This document shows, one piece after another, positions 22,371 through 34,160 of a DNA stretch of 64,000 bases. The translations under genes were made by a program, and so were the position numbers. The number at the start of each line of letters is the position of its first letter. Position 1 is the stretch's first letter. The DNA lies in assembly GCA_001655205.1 (NCBI GenBank), contig LPNZ01006811.1:60316-124315 (forward strand), in the 5' to 3' direction. The notes below the pieces were generated by a model, which was not told where the DNA came from, did no database searches, and saw only the letters and a program-made list of their open reading frames with translations. The stretch is from Lenisia limosa. Taxonomy: Eukaryota; Breviatea.

Positions 22371-23503
22371 ATGTTCTCGACCTTCTTCATAGTGCTTTCT
22401 TTCGCTTCACTCCTCCATGGTATTGCTGGATTCCAAGGTTCACGCTCCATTGATGATGAACTAAAGTGAGCGAACATATGTATTGTTTATTGTTGCATAG
22501 GTTTCTTGTTTTATTATGATTCCACTAACCAAGATATGAGATTCATTATGACGTTGATGACTCTGTATTTCCAGCAGTTGTCAAGGCTGATGTTACTGTT
22601 AATGGTGGGTAAAAAGAATCGTTGGAGGAGATTAAAGAGGGACTTGTAGAGTTTCACTTACAAGGTAACACCCCCCATTTGACCCATCTGAGACCAAATA
22701 TGCCCGTGTTCTTCAACTCCACTGAAGACTGGATGAAGAAAGCTTCTGTGGGTTATTTATTTTTTTGTTTTGATTCTGTTTTACACTATAGCTCACCTTC
22801 ATCCCTGGTGCGACTGAAGATTCTATCAGCAAAATCCAGTGTAAGTGTTCTAAGGCGGGGGAGACAATAACCTATTAGGTGATATTGCCAGTGAAGTTGA
22901 GAAGTTCCCTATTCATAACAAATTGACCGTTGTTGATTGGCCCGAATTTAAATCCGAGAAAGGTCAGTGCCATGTATGGAAAGCATGGTAGCACCGTAAC
23001 ATACGAATTGAAACCTAACTTATCAGCTGTGTATCCTGATGGACTTGCTCTGTTTTTGAGTGGAGTGCAAAATGGGACCAGGTGCTTGGTCAATTTCGAA
23101 GGTTAGTACAGAGTTCACAACCGCCATTTAACATCCTAGGCTACGAAGCAACTACACAGGAGTTGATTTTTGCTGGCTCTCTTTCAGAAGAGTCCAAGAA
23201 ATTTGACCTCTATTCCATGCTTGGTTTGCTGAAGTATTCATGAGAACACGTAATATTGAACCAAAATGGAATTTTTGGATCTCTTCTCGTGGATTGTAAC
23301 ATCTGCAGAGTCTCTGACTGTCTTTGATGGGTCTCTGAAGATGGTAAATGCTGGTGGAGACAGAAAACGTATTATTGCTGACTACGTGTAAGCGGGATAA
23401 TCATTTGTGTGGCAAAAGGAACCACTCTAATGTATTCAGAATGGAGGCAGGAGGAGAGTGGTCTGGTACAACTGAGACGATTGATTTCTTCTTTTGTGTT
23501 TAA
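22371..23503 (+). CDS. Secreted or ER-lumenal protein, family unknown
   Basis: The start at 22371 opens a signal peptide (FSTFFIVLSFASLLHGIAG). Exons then give YEIHYDVDDSVFPAVVKADV, NMPVFFNSTEDWMKKAS, LTFIPGATEDSISKIQ, EVEKFPIHNKLTVVDWPEF, ALFLSGVQNGTRCLVNFEG, YEATTQELIFAGSL and SLTVFDGSLKMVNAGG, ending at TAA 23501-23503. Joins agree in phase, except near 22970, where two frames compete. The beta-rich, N-glycosylation-site-containing sequence suggests a lumenal domain such as those of translocon- or oligosaccharyltransferase-associated proteins, but I see no C-terminal span and do not assign a family. It converges on the decarboxylase gene with about 70 bp between stops. Confidence 0.6.
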
Positions 23504-23573
23504 AACAGGAAGATATTGATATTAAATGTATTGTACCTTTTTTTTTTTTTTTTCACAAAATGCAAAGTCAAAT

Positions 23574-26304
23574 TCAAACAAGAGCATTTCTTGCCTGAAC
23601 CAGAATGTTGAACGCTGCTTTGATGTCTTCCGAAGTTTGGTCTGGGTGACATACGACAAATCGCATGACATATTTGTTTTCACCATTTCTAAAACGATTA
23701 CAGAGTCAGAGAGAGAAAAGAAGATTCTCTTTATTCCTACAATTCAAGCTTAGTGTGTGTCATAAAGGCTTCACCTGAACTATTGATCCTCTGGAGTGTT
23801 ATGAGGGAAGATGGGGACTCACTTCCAAAACCAACGAAGAGGATACCCCTATTGCTTCGAAACAAACACAACCAAGCGATGTAGGGAGAAGTAGCCTGGT
23901 GTTAGTTGGTGAACAAGTTCAATTAGCCCACCTAAATTCGGTGGAACTTAAGACAAGTTCTGAAAACTCAGAGGCCAATTTGGAGTGCTGAAGAAAAGTC
24001 AGAAAACCCTTGGGAAAATATGAATTATACCTTTTCGACCATGTCTTGGATTCCTCTTACTCCATAACTTCTGAGAACGAACCACTTTATTTAATCAGAT
24101 ATGAACTTTGAACAAAAAATCATGAGCCCTTACCAATTTCAAGCTTCTCATTGATCGTCCGAGAGGAATCTGCCAGTTTCTAAGATCAGGAATTACAGCT
24201 GACAGAATTAACAGGACAATATCTTTGTGGATACTAACCTTCATCAGTGAACTTATTTTTGAGATACTCTGGATCAACGCTCAGAGCATCTTCTAAAAGT
24301 GATGTATCGCGAACCCTGGTTTTAAGACACTCTTAAAGGCTTACCAAAAAAGACTGCAGTCAAAGTTTGTAAGCATCCATTTATGAGCATTAGTCACAAA
24401 TGAGTCAGCAACAGAGATTCCTTTCAACACAATATCACGATTCTAAAACGTTAGCCCCTATATCATGTTTTTCTTTCAACCTTGTCACATATCGCAGCAA
24501 TACCAGCATATGCAGCGTCAAAATGCACCCAAGGCTTCATTGGAGCTTTGGAAACTAAAGACCTAAGCCAAGTCTCAAACTTACATTTGGACAAAGCTGC
24601 TTCTGGATCATCAAATGCCACACTTGAAGTTGATCCCATTGTAACGTGAAGCAAAATAGGAATTTGGCCTTTAGCAAGACTCTCCTATTTATTAAATATC
24701 GGTGATAGTTTAATACCTTCACTTTCATGTCTAAGTCAGTGACGTCTATACCCATTCCATCACTTTTGACAGAACAGTGGGTAACACCGGCAACACGACA
24801 CGCCTTGAACAAAGATGAGTGTGCCTGCCTGGTGAATATTGCTTGCACATCGCACAGTATTAGGTCACAGATCACAAATACTACATGACAATCAACAAAC
24901 TTGGTCTGAGGAGAAACAAATAAATCCATCATGAGTTTTTTCAGGGAATTGTTTGACAGCTTTCTCTCTTGAAGCTAAAACGGCAACCTGATTCAGTCAG
25001 CACTGAATTTTGTAAAGTCACCCACCAGAGTTGACTCGCTTGCCGAACCTTGGATGAGACCTCCGCCGGTTTTTGAAGCATCTTATTATTAAGAGATACA
25101 ACTTACAAGGACTGGGAAAAGAAAAAAAGGGGTACTATGTCTCATTTAGAGTGGCGAAGAATGCAAAAAGAATCATACTACTGTTTATATATCCTCAAAC
25201 TGGGGTCTGAAGGTTTGTTAAAGAAGTCTTGTGGAAGTCCTAAAGCATCGGCCATCCAATCCAACATCACAAGTTCTAACTCAGTGCTACAGTGAACAGT
25301 GAACACAATAAAGAAATATAACATTAGAACAACATGCAAACAACTATTGTCTAAAGTCAAACAACAGTTCTCAATCATAAGTGTAACGATAAGACGAACC
25401 CAAAAGGGGCTGCCATCTTGATAAAAGGGTATGTTACAATTGAGTATTGTTCAAGGATGTATTCGCCTATAAAAAAAGCAACTAATTATTTCCTTCCGTG
25501 ATGTTGAGTCCATGAAGATAATATGCCGAAAAAATTGGTCCTACCATGCAGGGGAACATATCCATGAGAATCCAATGGGATTAAAAGCAGATTCTAAAAT
25601 GGAAGCTGCCATAGAAGCTGGAGAAGTCTATATATTAAGGCTTTTTAGAAAATGCTATAATATACCCCAGACTTACTTGTGCGGGAAAATAAGCATGGAA
25701 ATGTTTGTGCTGCCAATGTGTCAATCCTGTGGTGTAACCAAATGTAATACACAGTTAAAAGAACTATCAAGGAACAAACCAGGAATAATGAGTTTTTGAA
25801 CATCTTTCAAGATAGCTGGAATATCTTCACCATCTATACTGTAAAATCCCATAATAGAAAATGAGGAAAGTGGAGTATTTATTCCCAGATGATAAGTTGA
25901 TCATGAATGTTGAAATGCGATAGAGGAGAAACCAAAGAGGGGAGGAACTCAACATGATATATAGTAATGAGAAATAATCCTCAGAAAATCTGTCCTATCT
26001 TCACATAATTGAATACCTTTCGGAGGGGTCTTTGGAAGTAGTTCCCTTAGGTAATTTGGTTTAACCTGGCTCAAAACAGGCTTCTCATCAAGGGTTGCAT
26101 AGTAATCTAATTGTTTGTCAAATGTAAGAATATGTGAAATATGTGATATGGATCCTCCATTTTTTTGTTTCCTAACAGCATCACTTTCATGACAACTCCC
26201 AACCTCCAACCTCCAATACCAATGCCATCCAACCAACCGGCAATGAAGTCTACAGCCGCGTGTCCCTGACGTCGGAACTCCTCACTGTCAAACACCTTGT
26301 CCAT
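23574..26304 (-). CDS. Aromatic-L-amino-acid decarboxylase family (PLP group II decarboxylase)
   Basis: PLP-dependent decarboxylase of the DOPA/tyrosine/tryptophan type, making amines such as dopamine, tyramine or tryptamine. Start chosen at 26304 (MDKVFDSEEFRRQGHAAVDF), which matches the family N-terminus. Conserved blocks in order: KPNYLRELLPKTPP, THWQHKHFHAYFPA (substrate-binding loop), ASILESAFNPIGFSWICSP, ELVMLDWMADALGLP, TGGGLIQGSASESTLVA, RQAHSSLFKACRVAGV, LLHVTMGSTSSVAFDD, WVHFDAAYAGIAAIC (PLP-binding Asp-Ala) and the Schiff-base lysine in NAHKWMLTNFDCSLFWVRD near 24380, then DLRNWQIPLGRSMRSLKLWF. The C-terminus RFVVCHPDQTSEDIKAAF ends at 23574. All catalytic blocks are intact and length is about 480-500 residues, normal for the family. 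The exact substrate cannot be read from sequence. Confidence 0.93.
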
Positions 26305-26610
26305 TTCGTTTGCTTCTAAAAACACACAAAGTTATAATGCTTCACAGTTGCTTCATGTACAATTATAATGTTTGATTTTTAATGCTTGATTGCACAAATA
26401 ATCAATGAATAAAAAATTTGATATTTGTGAAGGAAATCCCGAAGAATGGATTGCTTTTGATTACTTGCCTCCAAATTTTCTCTTCTCAACCTCTCTCTTG
26501 CGCCTCTCTCTCTTTTATCTAATTACTGTCTTATTATCTTATTATTAATAATAAGCTTTTTGTGGTGGCTCACCTTGCACCTGCACTTTTTCACTTTATC
26601 TCTCGTCATC
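26305..26610. other. Divergent promoter region, no gene
   Basis: AT-rich spacer between the head-to-head decarboxylase and cytochrome b5 genes, including a CT-rich stretch (26478-26517) and an AT-rich run (26520-26553). No coding signal seen. Confidence 0.4.
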
Positions 26611-28009
26611 ATGGGTGGAGTTTCATTCAATGTTGGGTCAGGTGTATCATTGAAAAACGTGTTTAAGCACAACCAAAATTGTATTTTTATTTTGATAACC
26701 CAATCCAGACATATTTTCACCTTTGTTCAGGAAAAGGGTTTCCGCAAGCCAGATTCGAATCTCCGTGTCCCCAAACAGTGTCCTTTGGGCGACTTAAAGC
26801 AGAAAAAGACTGGTGTACGTCCTGGATACAGCCCGCTGGACTGGTATGATGGGATTATTCGGAATGTGCTTTGCGGGTGATGCGATGTTGGATTCAAGAG
26901 AACATTGTATGGATTCAATTCGGATTCAATATGGTGTCCTCAACAAAAATACCATTAAGTTGCTAAACCATTTTTTGGGAAATGATTGTTTTTGTATTCA
27001 TTTTGAATCGTCTGAAAAAGCCCAATTTGACATTAAGGGCTCGACTCTGTGCTAGTGGACAGGACTTAGCCGGAGTTGGCGGAAAGTTTTTAAAGGTGTG
27101 CAGTCTTCCTCGGAAGATTATTTATGGTCACCTTTGTCTTGCCCTTCTTCTTACTATTACCTAAAATTGAGCATTATTGTTGACAAGCGTCAACCACAAA
27201 TCTATCTTTTTGGCATGTGCTTCATTGTATATGGGGCGTGAATAACTGGGTTCTTACAGATTTTGTATTATGACCAGCTTATCACATATCGATATACATA
27301 ATATATACATATATGCATATGATATATTATATGTCTTACATTATCTTGAAATGTGTCACATTTCTTGCTTACTGCACCTTTATACTCGTGTGTAAGCTAT
27401 CGAATGTTGTAAGGGATGGAGGGGAATAAAAATAACCCAGCTTTACTAACACATATTTAACTACTTTTTTTCATTCGCCAAGGTATCACTTGAAGAGCTT
27501 GCTGAGCACGACACTGAAGATGATTGTTGGATCGCTTTCAAGGGGAAGGTTTGATGGAAACATTGGGGTTATGTGAGTATCAGCACACCAACCGATACTG
27601 GATGTTTAAATCGCATTTTTAAAATTTGAAATAAATCGAATCAAACTAACAATTGTCTAAACCCCTCTGATTGTGAAGGTATATAACCTGACCCCCTATC
27701 TTCCGTACCACCCCGGAGGTTAGTTGGGTAGAGTGTAATAACAAACTCTACTTTTGTCACATGTTAACATCTTTACAGGAACGTCTATTCTGGAGTATGT
27801 GTATGGAAAAGATGCAACAGAATTATTTAGTTGGTTGGGTTATAGTTGAAAATATGATTTATGATTTGACAAAGTAAACATCGTAGACCGTTACCATGCA
27901 TGGGTGGCTGGAGACAGAATTATGGAACCCCTTCTTGTTGGTATGCCAATATGCACAAGAAAATCGAGTAATAACAAAACTAATACATTCAGGATACCTT
28001 GAAAACTGA
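26611..28009 (+). CDS. Cytochrome b5 domain protein, like the N-terminal part of CYB5R4
   Basis: Haem-binding electron carrier. The start at 26611 gives MGGVSFN and a basic stretch. Exons then encode RPGYSPLDWARLCASGQDLA and GVGGKFLKVSLEELAEHD, the segment that precedes the b5 core in CYB5R4-type proteins. The core has DDCWIAFKGKVYNLTPYLPY, the haem-ligand motif HPGG near 27710 and the second ligand His in NRYHAWVAGDR near 27895, ending in LVGYLEN at TGA 28007-28009. The long intron at about 26845-27033 and another (about 27094-27480) carrying an AT palindrome are much larger than usual here. There is no reductase or CS domain downstream, so it is a stand-alone b5 protein of about 130 residues. 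Confidence 0.9.
27281..27332. repeat. AT-rich palindromic tract in the cytochrome b5 gene intron
   Basis: Alternating ATATCGATATACATAATATA-type sequence with inverted repeats around CATATGATATATTATATG. It resembles the tract in the PARN intron and shorter ATCATATGATA words elsewhere in the window. Confidence 0.5.
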
Positions 28010-28367
28010 ACAGCCTTGGATACGGTACCTAATGGACTTAACGTGTCGTCCTCGTTGGGTGTTGAATACACTGGGTTTTGTTGTTTCAGAGGAAGTCATC
28101 CAACCATGAAGTGTCAACCTTAGCCTTCAAAATAAGAAATGTGCATTTTTCAATGATGACATCGTATCATATGTTACATAATTCAGTAAACTCTTTTGCT
28201 TTAGTAACAGCAAATCCTTCCATCCTACTCTCATTCATTGTTTTTTGGTCTACCTCCAATATGGAAAATATATTGAGATGAGAAATAAAACTAGGCGGTA
28301 TCTGGCCGAAGCTGTCCACACCATCACGCTTATACGAGATATTGGATATTAGTATAATAATATTAAA
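28010..28367. other. Convergent intergenic region, no gene
   Basis: Between the stops of the cytochrome b5 gene and the minus-strand Ser/Pro-rich gene. One short plus-strand frame exists but lacks recognisable features or splice context. Confidence 0.4.
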
Positions 28368-29301
28368 TCACCCAATCATTTGCCTTACAACTTTGTGCAC
28401 ACAACTTTCTGCGTACCTCCCCAGCACACCTACAAGGATTAGATTCACGAATAAGGACAAAGTCCATGCATAATAACACAGGTTGGCACTCCTAAATCCG
28501 TCTTGCACCACGGATCCAGGAGGTGCCAGATATGGAAAAGAGTAAAAGTGTCGATTATGATTTTGTTGACACCCCCCAAAAAAGTAATAATTTTCCAACA
28601 AACCTTGTTCTCGGTAAATGGTGATGTTTGAGTTGGCTCATTCTGTGGTTTGGACGGCTTTGTTGGGCTGGGCTCTTGGGAGGTGTTGGCTGCCAGCAAA
28701 GATGAAGAAAACAAACGCTGCTGTGTACTAGATTCTGGTTTCGTCTTAGTTTTGGTCCCTTTTTGCTGTTGGCTGGACGAAACATTCAGTCGAATGGCCG
28801 GCGCCGTGTTGGTAAGGTCAATGTGGGCATGAAGCTCCAGAGACTGTGACCTCGGGAGTGAGTCATCGATGTCAACTGGCTTGTCTTGGGGGTTGGGGGG
28901 AATCTTGGATGGGGCTTCAGACTAAACTGTCAAACCCAAACAAACCAAAAACCAAGGAAAGAGATAATACAAACTCATAAATTTTCCAACATACCTTGAG
29001 ATATTTTGGAAGATTTGAGTAGTGGCTAGGTTTTGTTTGGTGTATCAATGATAAGAGAGGGTCTGAAACTTCCTAGGATGTAAAAAAAGGGGGGCCAACT
29101 CTAACATACCAGTGGGTTGGATCCATTATCTTCTTGTTTGCTAATGTCTGTCCAACAAAGATCTCCTCTTATAATAGGGTCGGGGATAGGAACTAAAATA
29201 AGGAAGAGTCACAGCATCAAACCTGGTTGACATGATGGTTGAAGAAGTTCCGTTGTTTTGTTCTTCAGATGACTTCGTGCATCTGTAAGAGGTTGATCCA
29301 T
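28368..29301 (-). CDS. Ser/Pro/Gln-rich protein with C-terminal hydrophobic anchor
   Basis: The start at 29301 gives MDQPLTDARSHLKNKTTELL. Exons continue with PIPDPIIRGDLCWTDISKQE and EVSDPLLSLIHQTKPSHYSN, then a low-complexity region (SSSQQQKGTKTKTKPESS, PSPTKPSKPQNEPTQTSP). The last exon carries a hydrophobic stretch, YYAWTLSLFVNLILV, near the C-terminus, and a TGA at 28368. This layout (short helical N-terminus, disordered middle, C-terminal span) suggests a tail-anchored membrane protein. The phase at the last intron was not settled. No family is recognised; a SNARE-like protein was considered, but no SNARE heptads are visible. Confidence 0.5.
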
Positions 29302-29415
29302 GCTTAAAAGGGAGACGTGGAGGCAAAAGGGGGAAAAGAAAGGGAGAACATATAAATACCACAGAATGTGGTATAGAAGTGGTGGGGAGAACAATTCAAA
29401 CACAAAGCTGACAAA

Positions 29416-30940
29416 ATGGCCGACCTAGCTGATACATATGAGGATGAATATACACAGTTGTCCCAGTCTCTATCTCGAAAAATCGCTGGTATTCCCAATT
29501 CTTCCGGAGGTAAGCAGTATACTGCCTTTTAGTATATCTCATTGCTCAGAGGCCAAGAAAAGAGTGATTGCACAGTGTTCAAAGGAGCTTGATGAGGCAG
29601 CTGAATTAGTAAGGGGGGGGGGCAGTTTTCTCCACCTGGCATCCTATCCAGAGTAAAAAACTGAAATCCAGAAGTCTAAAGGGTAATCTTAGGACAATAT
29701 TATCGTTAACATCATGTTTCTTGTCACCACCTTGTCACCTCCTAGTTAACACGCTTCGAAAACGAAGTCAAGAATGCCCCACCAGCAAGAAAGAACAAAC
29801 TTGGTGCCCGCATGAGGTTCCTGAGGAACGATATCACTAAGTTGCGAACTGACCTGAGGAAGAACGAAACTGCTTTGGCTGATGGTGGGAAATACTTTTA
29901 TTTTCTCTCCACTGGACGTTGCTTTGCTCTGACATTCAGATGGAATGGCTCGAGGCGGACTCTTTGACGGTGATGAGAGAGACCTTGAGGTTGGCTTCTT
30001 GGTTCAATGGAGATTTATATAGTGCGATACCCCAAGCTTACGAATCAGAACCAGAGTGTTGACCAGAGAAGTCGCCTCCTCAATGGGCAAGAAAGACTCC
30101 AAGCCAGTTCAGCCCGGTTGCAGAACACACGGAGAGTGGCCCTCGAGTCTGAGGTATGTCTGGGGGAACCATACTGTCGTCATCCTCAGTATTCTCATTT
30201 CATGAAGCCACTTATTGGATTTTGTATCTCATCAAAATTGTATTTCCCCTCCCCCATGCGGTGCTGTAGAAGCGGCCTGGGTTTTGTTTGTTTTGTTATT
30301 ATCAACCCTCATGTGTCGGCAGCCAACAGAGTTGATTTTGGGCTTTTTTTTTTGTTTCATAAATTTTGCCATTTTACTCCCCCCCCCCCTAGGAAATTGG
30401 ACAAACTATCCTCACAGATCTTCACGNNNNNNNNNNNNNNNNNNNNNNNNNNNNNNNNNNNNNNNNNNNNNNNNNNNNNNNNNNNNNNNNNNNNGACTAT
30501 TGGGAGAGCACAGGAGCATGTTAGTGGGGGTCTTTATAAGTATAATATTGGACAAGTATATCCATGGTAAATTTCGTATTTGTTGGGCGCTTGGCTGAGG
30601 CTTTGAGGAGATATCTATATTTGCTTACCCCCCCCCCCCCNNNNNNNNNNNNNNNNNNNNNNNNNNNNNNNNNNNNNNNNNNNNNNNNNNNNNNNNNNNN
30701 NNNNNNNNNNNNNNNNNNNNNNNNNNNNNNNNNNNNNNNNNNNNNNNNNNNNNNNNNNNNNNNNNNNNNNNNNNNNNNNNNNNNNNNNNNNNNNNNNTCG
30801 TCATCCTTATCGGCGCTATGGGCACCATCCTTTACTTCAAATGGATCAAAGTAGGCATCTTTTTTTTTTCTCTATTTAAAGGCTTACCCCCGAAGAAAGA
30901 TGACTCAGAAGATGATAAGGCTGCATCTTCATCAACTTAA
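29416..30940 (+). CDS. VTI1: VTI1-family Qb-SNARE
   Basis: Membrane fusion protein of the Golgi, endosome and vacuole/lysosome route. The start at 29416 gives MADLADTYEDEYTQLSQSLS, the three-helix N-terminal (Habc-like) domain, with CSKELDEAAELL and MRFLRNDITKLRTDLRKNE. The SNARE region begins with the family signature RSRLLNGQERLQASSARLQ and RRVALESEEIGQTILTDL, is interrupted by the N run at 30427-30494 and resumes with TIGRAQEHL. After a second gap (30641-30797) the C-terminal membrane anchor reads VILIGAMGTILYFKWIK. A short acidic tail, PPKKDDSEDDK, ends at 30940; most VTI1 proteins stop close to the anchor, so this lumenal tail is an oddity. The centre of the SNARE motif, including the layer-0 Gln, is hidden by the gap. 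Confidence 0.92.
30321..30392 (+). repeat. Dispersed intronic repeat, copy 2
   Basis: Begins AGCCAACAGAGTTGATTTTG, continues with a T run, TTTCATAAATTTTGCCATTTT and a C11 tract, and ends at the CTAG acceptor of the VTI1 exon beginning GAAATTGG. It matches the copy at 16172-16230 in sequence, orientation and placement at a 3' splice site. Confidence 0.6.
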
Positions 30941-31042
30941 GTGTTCATGACTGCATCCTTCTGTATTTATTCACCCTATATCATGCCCAATAGATTAAAG
31001 GAAACAAGTTGATGTATAAAGTAGTACAAAATAAAAAATAGA

Positions 31043-34000
31043 TTAGTAAGTGACATTTCCAGCCTCCTTGATGTGATGGTCGTTGAGGTCCTTCAATAGT
31101 CTGTTAATATCAGCCATTACGGCCGAACTATCCGTCTCCCTCTTTCGAGCGTCCACATCTAGAAAATGAGCCTAGTAAACTAAATCTACATGAAGAATCA
31201 TCCAACTGCCCCCAGACATTGAGTTAAGGAATAAACTGATTGTTCGTACTGCTTGATTTTCTCTTCCATAGAAAGCATCTAAAACAATGAGTGACAGTTA
31301 TATTCAAAGCAGTGATACTTGACCACAATAAATAACAGGTCAAGACAGCAAAAGAAAGCAAACCTGGGTTGAAACCTCATCACGAGCCAACGCTGATGTC
31401 GCGTTATCTAGACGACCTTGGAGGACCACAATGTCTGCCTTAATGCTGTCGCGTCTCATTTGACTGGAGTCATGCCGCAAACGCAAAATCTTTGGAGGTG
31501 ATCCGAGATTTCATGTTTATATATCGATATATAGTATTGCTAATGCAATCTTTGGTAAATATCTTATTAAATAGTATATTGTTTTAACTTGTGTTATGAT
31601 ACCCGGTCATACCTTGTTGTCCTCCTGTGCTTGGGCTGTAGCCGATTCAATGTTATGGAACGTCATTATATCGGCCTAAAGAATAAGGGGCTGTGTGAAC
31701 ACAAATAGTCAATACAAAATAAAGACCTCCTCACATTCATTGAATCGATTTTCTTATTCAGTGCTTCGAGTTGGCTGTTGATTTTCTGGTCCAGTTGCTG
31801 GTGAATAAGATATGACAGGATATCAGATATAAAGCTATATGTATGACAGAAGGTGGTAGCAACAGTACCTGCATATCAGAAAGCTCCTTTTCTTTGTCCT
31901 TCCTTTCTGCCAGTGTAAGCAATAAAAAATAGAGGTGAAGAAAAAGCAAACCAGTTTGCAGCAATGTCATTGTCTGTTCAGCATTCTCCATTTCGCCTGT
32001 TTTAAACTCAAGATCACTCTTGAGGTTGGCCATCTCCTTCCGATTCGGCATATTACGCTCAGCAACAATAGCCTGGGACATATGATAGAAGCAGTGCCGC
32101 GAACATACCTTAGAGATGTGTCTGAGAAGAGCAACAATCGTCTCCTCCGACTCATCGTGAATATTCAAGTCGTTAGCACGTGACTCATCAAACTAAACAG
32201 TTACACGGCAGCCAGTCACAAACGGTTTCAAGGAATTCCTGGTACTCTTCGTCTTTCTTGTTCAGTTGCTCTAGCTTCTTTGCTCTTTCGTCTGAAAAGT
32301 AAAAATCCAGTATTGCCAAGATGCTGAAACTTGAATGGACACCCCATTCGCACCATTCGGGTCTGACTCCCTATACAGATCCAAATCGGCCCTCATTCTA
32401 TCAATCTGGTCATGGAGGCCATCTAGCTCCCTCTCCTTCTCCTGTATGATCTGATTGTCTGTTCGGACCTAGATAATCACATCAGCCTTTTCAGAATCAC
32501 GTTATAATGGATAATATACATGCTTAAAATTGCACACATACGCATCTTAGGAGTCTAGACAAAATGAAAAAAGTAACAACCACCAACAGCTTCAAGAAGC
32601 ATTTTCCTTTCTTCCTCTGGTGACATTACGATGTTCTTGGACTTAGGGCCCACTCCCATTATTTCGTCCCTTTCCGCTCTCAGATCGTTCAACTAAAAGT
32701 CAGAAAATACAAGAAGTGAATTATTTCAAGATCTACCCCTCCCCACTAAGTCTTTGAGAGCCACTGCGTCACGTTTGGCAGGGTCAGCCCGAATGTCAGA
32801 CTCCATCGCTCGGATACGCCCGGTAACCTAACAGTCAAAATCAAAGAAACTACAAGCTGATCAAGAAATAAATAACTATAGAGCAAAACAATTCCAGATT
32901 CGAATCTCAATTTAGTTGCATTCTCACAATCCCTACATCTTGAAGTTCACGTTTCCGGGAGTCGATATCATTGAGCAGTTGGTTATTGGACTTCTTGAGG
33001 TCTTGGTAGTATTCTTGCCGATCAGGGGGCTGTGGAAGGTTAAAAGCGCACATGCAGTTGCGGTTAGGAAGAAAAAAAATAATCTCTTTTCAGCCATACC
33101 AATGATGTCATAATAGTTTCCGCTTCATCACGTTTGCTCAAAATCTCATCTTCAATATGGTGACAGTCTGACTCCAACCTAATCATATTAAACCTGCTGA
33201 AAAATCACAATCTTAGACAGGTAAAACAGAATTATTTACCGCTACTCTAGGAAAAGCAAATATACCTTGATCTGTTGGTGAACACCCCGTCAACAATGCG
33301 TTTATTGGACTCATTATCCGACTTCATATTGAAGGCTTCTTCTCTGATTGTCTCTGGATCTGAAACATCAAAAAAAACCCACAACCTTCACAGAATAGAA
33401 GAAACACATTGTTACCCACAAACCAGCTGAAACCTTAATTTTCTCCCAGCAAAGATTGAGGTCAGAGAGCTTCTGCAGTCTCCCACGAACTTCAGCAAGG
33501 CTGGCCTCATGTCTAGATTGTAAAAACACAGCAAGAGGAACTGTCATGGGAAAACGTGTGTAGCTTCACCTTAAATGCTACAAATCCCACTTTTTCTGCA
33601 ATAATCCTAGATTCGCATCGTCATCTTCAAGAGAATTGGCTTCGGCAGTGAGTTTCTGAGTTTCCTCCGTAATAAGACTCAACTTCGAACGAAGAAGCGA
33701 AACAAAGAACGACGAGTCTTCAAACTATCAACGTAAGAATCCATGATGAAACTTCACCCGTAAACAAACGCATACATCTCTCTTTCCTGAGCCAGTTGCT
33801 GTGGGGTTGCCAGGAAGACCTTGCTGTGCAGTTGTTGGCCGTCCCATTCCACCTGCCCCTCCTCCTCCTCCTCCTGGTAATTAGCAAAAACAAAAGTGTA
33901 AAATCATAAAACTATTACCACTTCTCAGTTTTGCATTTCTGTGCATAATCATATTAGATTAACCCTAAACTAGAAAGGTGTCGGGAAGTAAAGGGGAAGG

Positions 34001-34160
34001 AGGAGATCCCATCCTACCAGGAACGTTTCGACCGCCCTTGCTTGAAGGGCGAGCTCCAGTTCCTGGCGGCCCTCCCTCAGCTTGACGACGAGCTAGAATA
34101 AAATTAGGAAGGCAAGGGAGAGGGGAGGGGCCTACCAGCGCTCTGAGGACGCCAACTCAT
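31043..34160 (-). CDS. IFT74: Intraflagellar transport protein 74 (IFT-B core coiled coil)
   Basis: Core subunit of the IFT-B train that carries tubulin (with IFT81) into cilia. The start at 34160 gives MSWRPQSAG and a Gly/Pro/Arg-rich, basic N-terminus with poly-Gly, as expected for the tubulin-binding tail. The family signature TAQQGLPGNPTATGSGK follows near 33800. After that comes about 500 residues of coiled coil, for example SLEDDDANLGLLQKKWDLRH, NRSRLESDCHHIEDEILSKR, SPEEERKMLLEAV, DLNIHDESEETIVALLRHIS and KEKELSDMQQLDQKINSQIE. The C-terminus LLKDLNDHHIKEAGNVTY ends at 31043. Overall length is near 600 residues, typical of IFT74. Exons are short with many small introns, and phases agree where checked. 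An upstream spliced 5' exon near 34390 is possible, since an acceptor lies 14 nt before the ATG. Confidence 0.94.

Noticed and set aside
28368-29301. SNARE or USE1/SEC20-like identity for the C-terminally anchored protein
   Set aside because: No SNARE heptad or layer-0 residue is visible before the hydrophobic segment; the middle is low-complexity.
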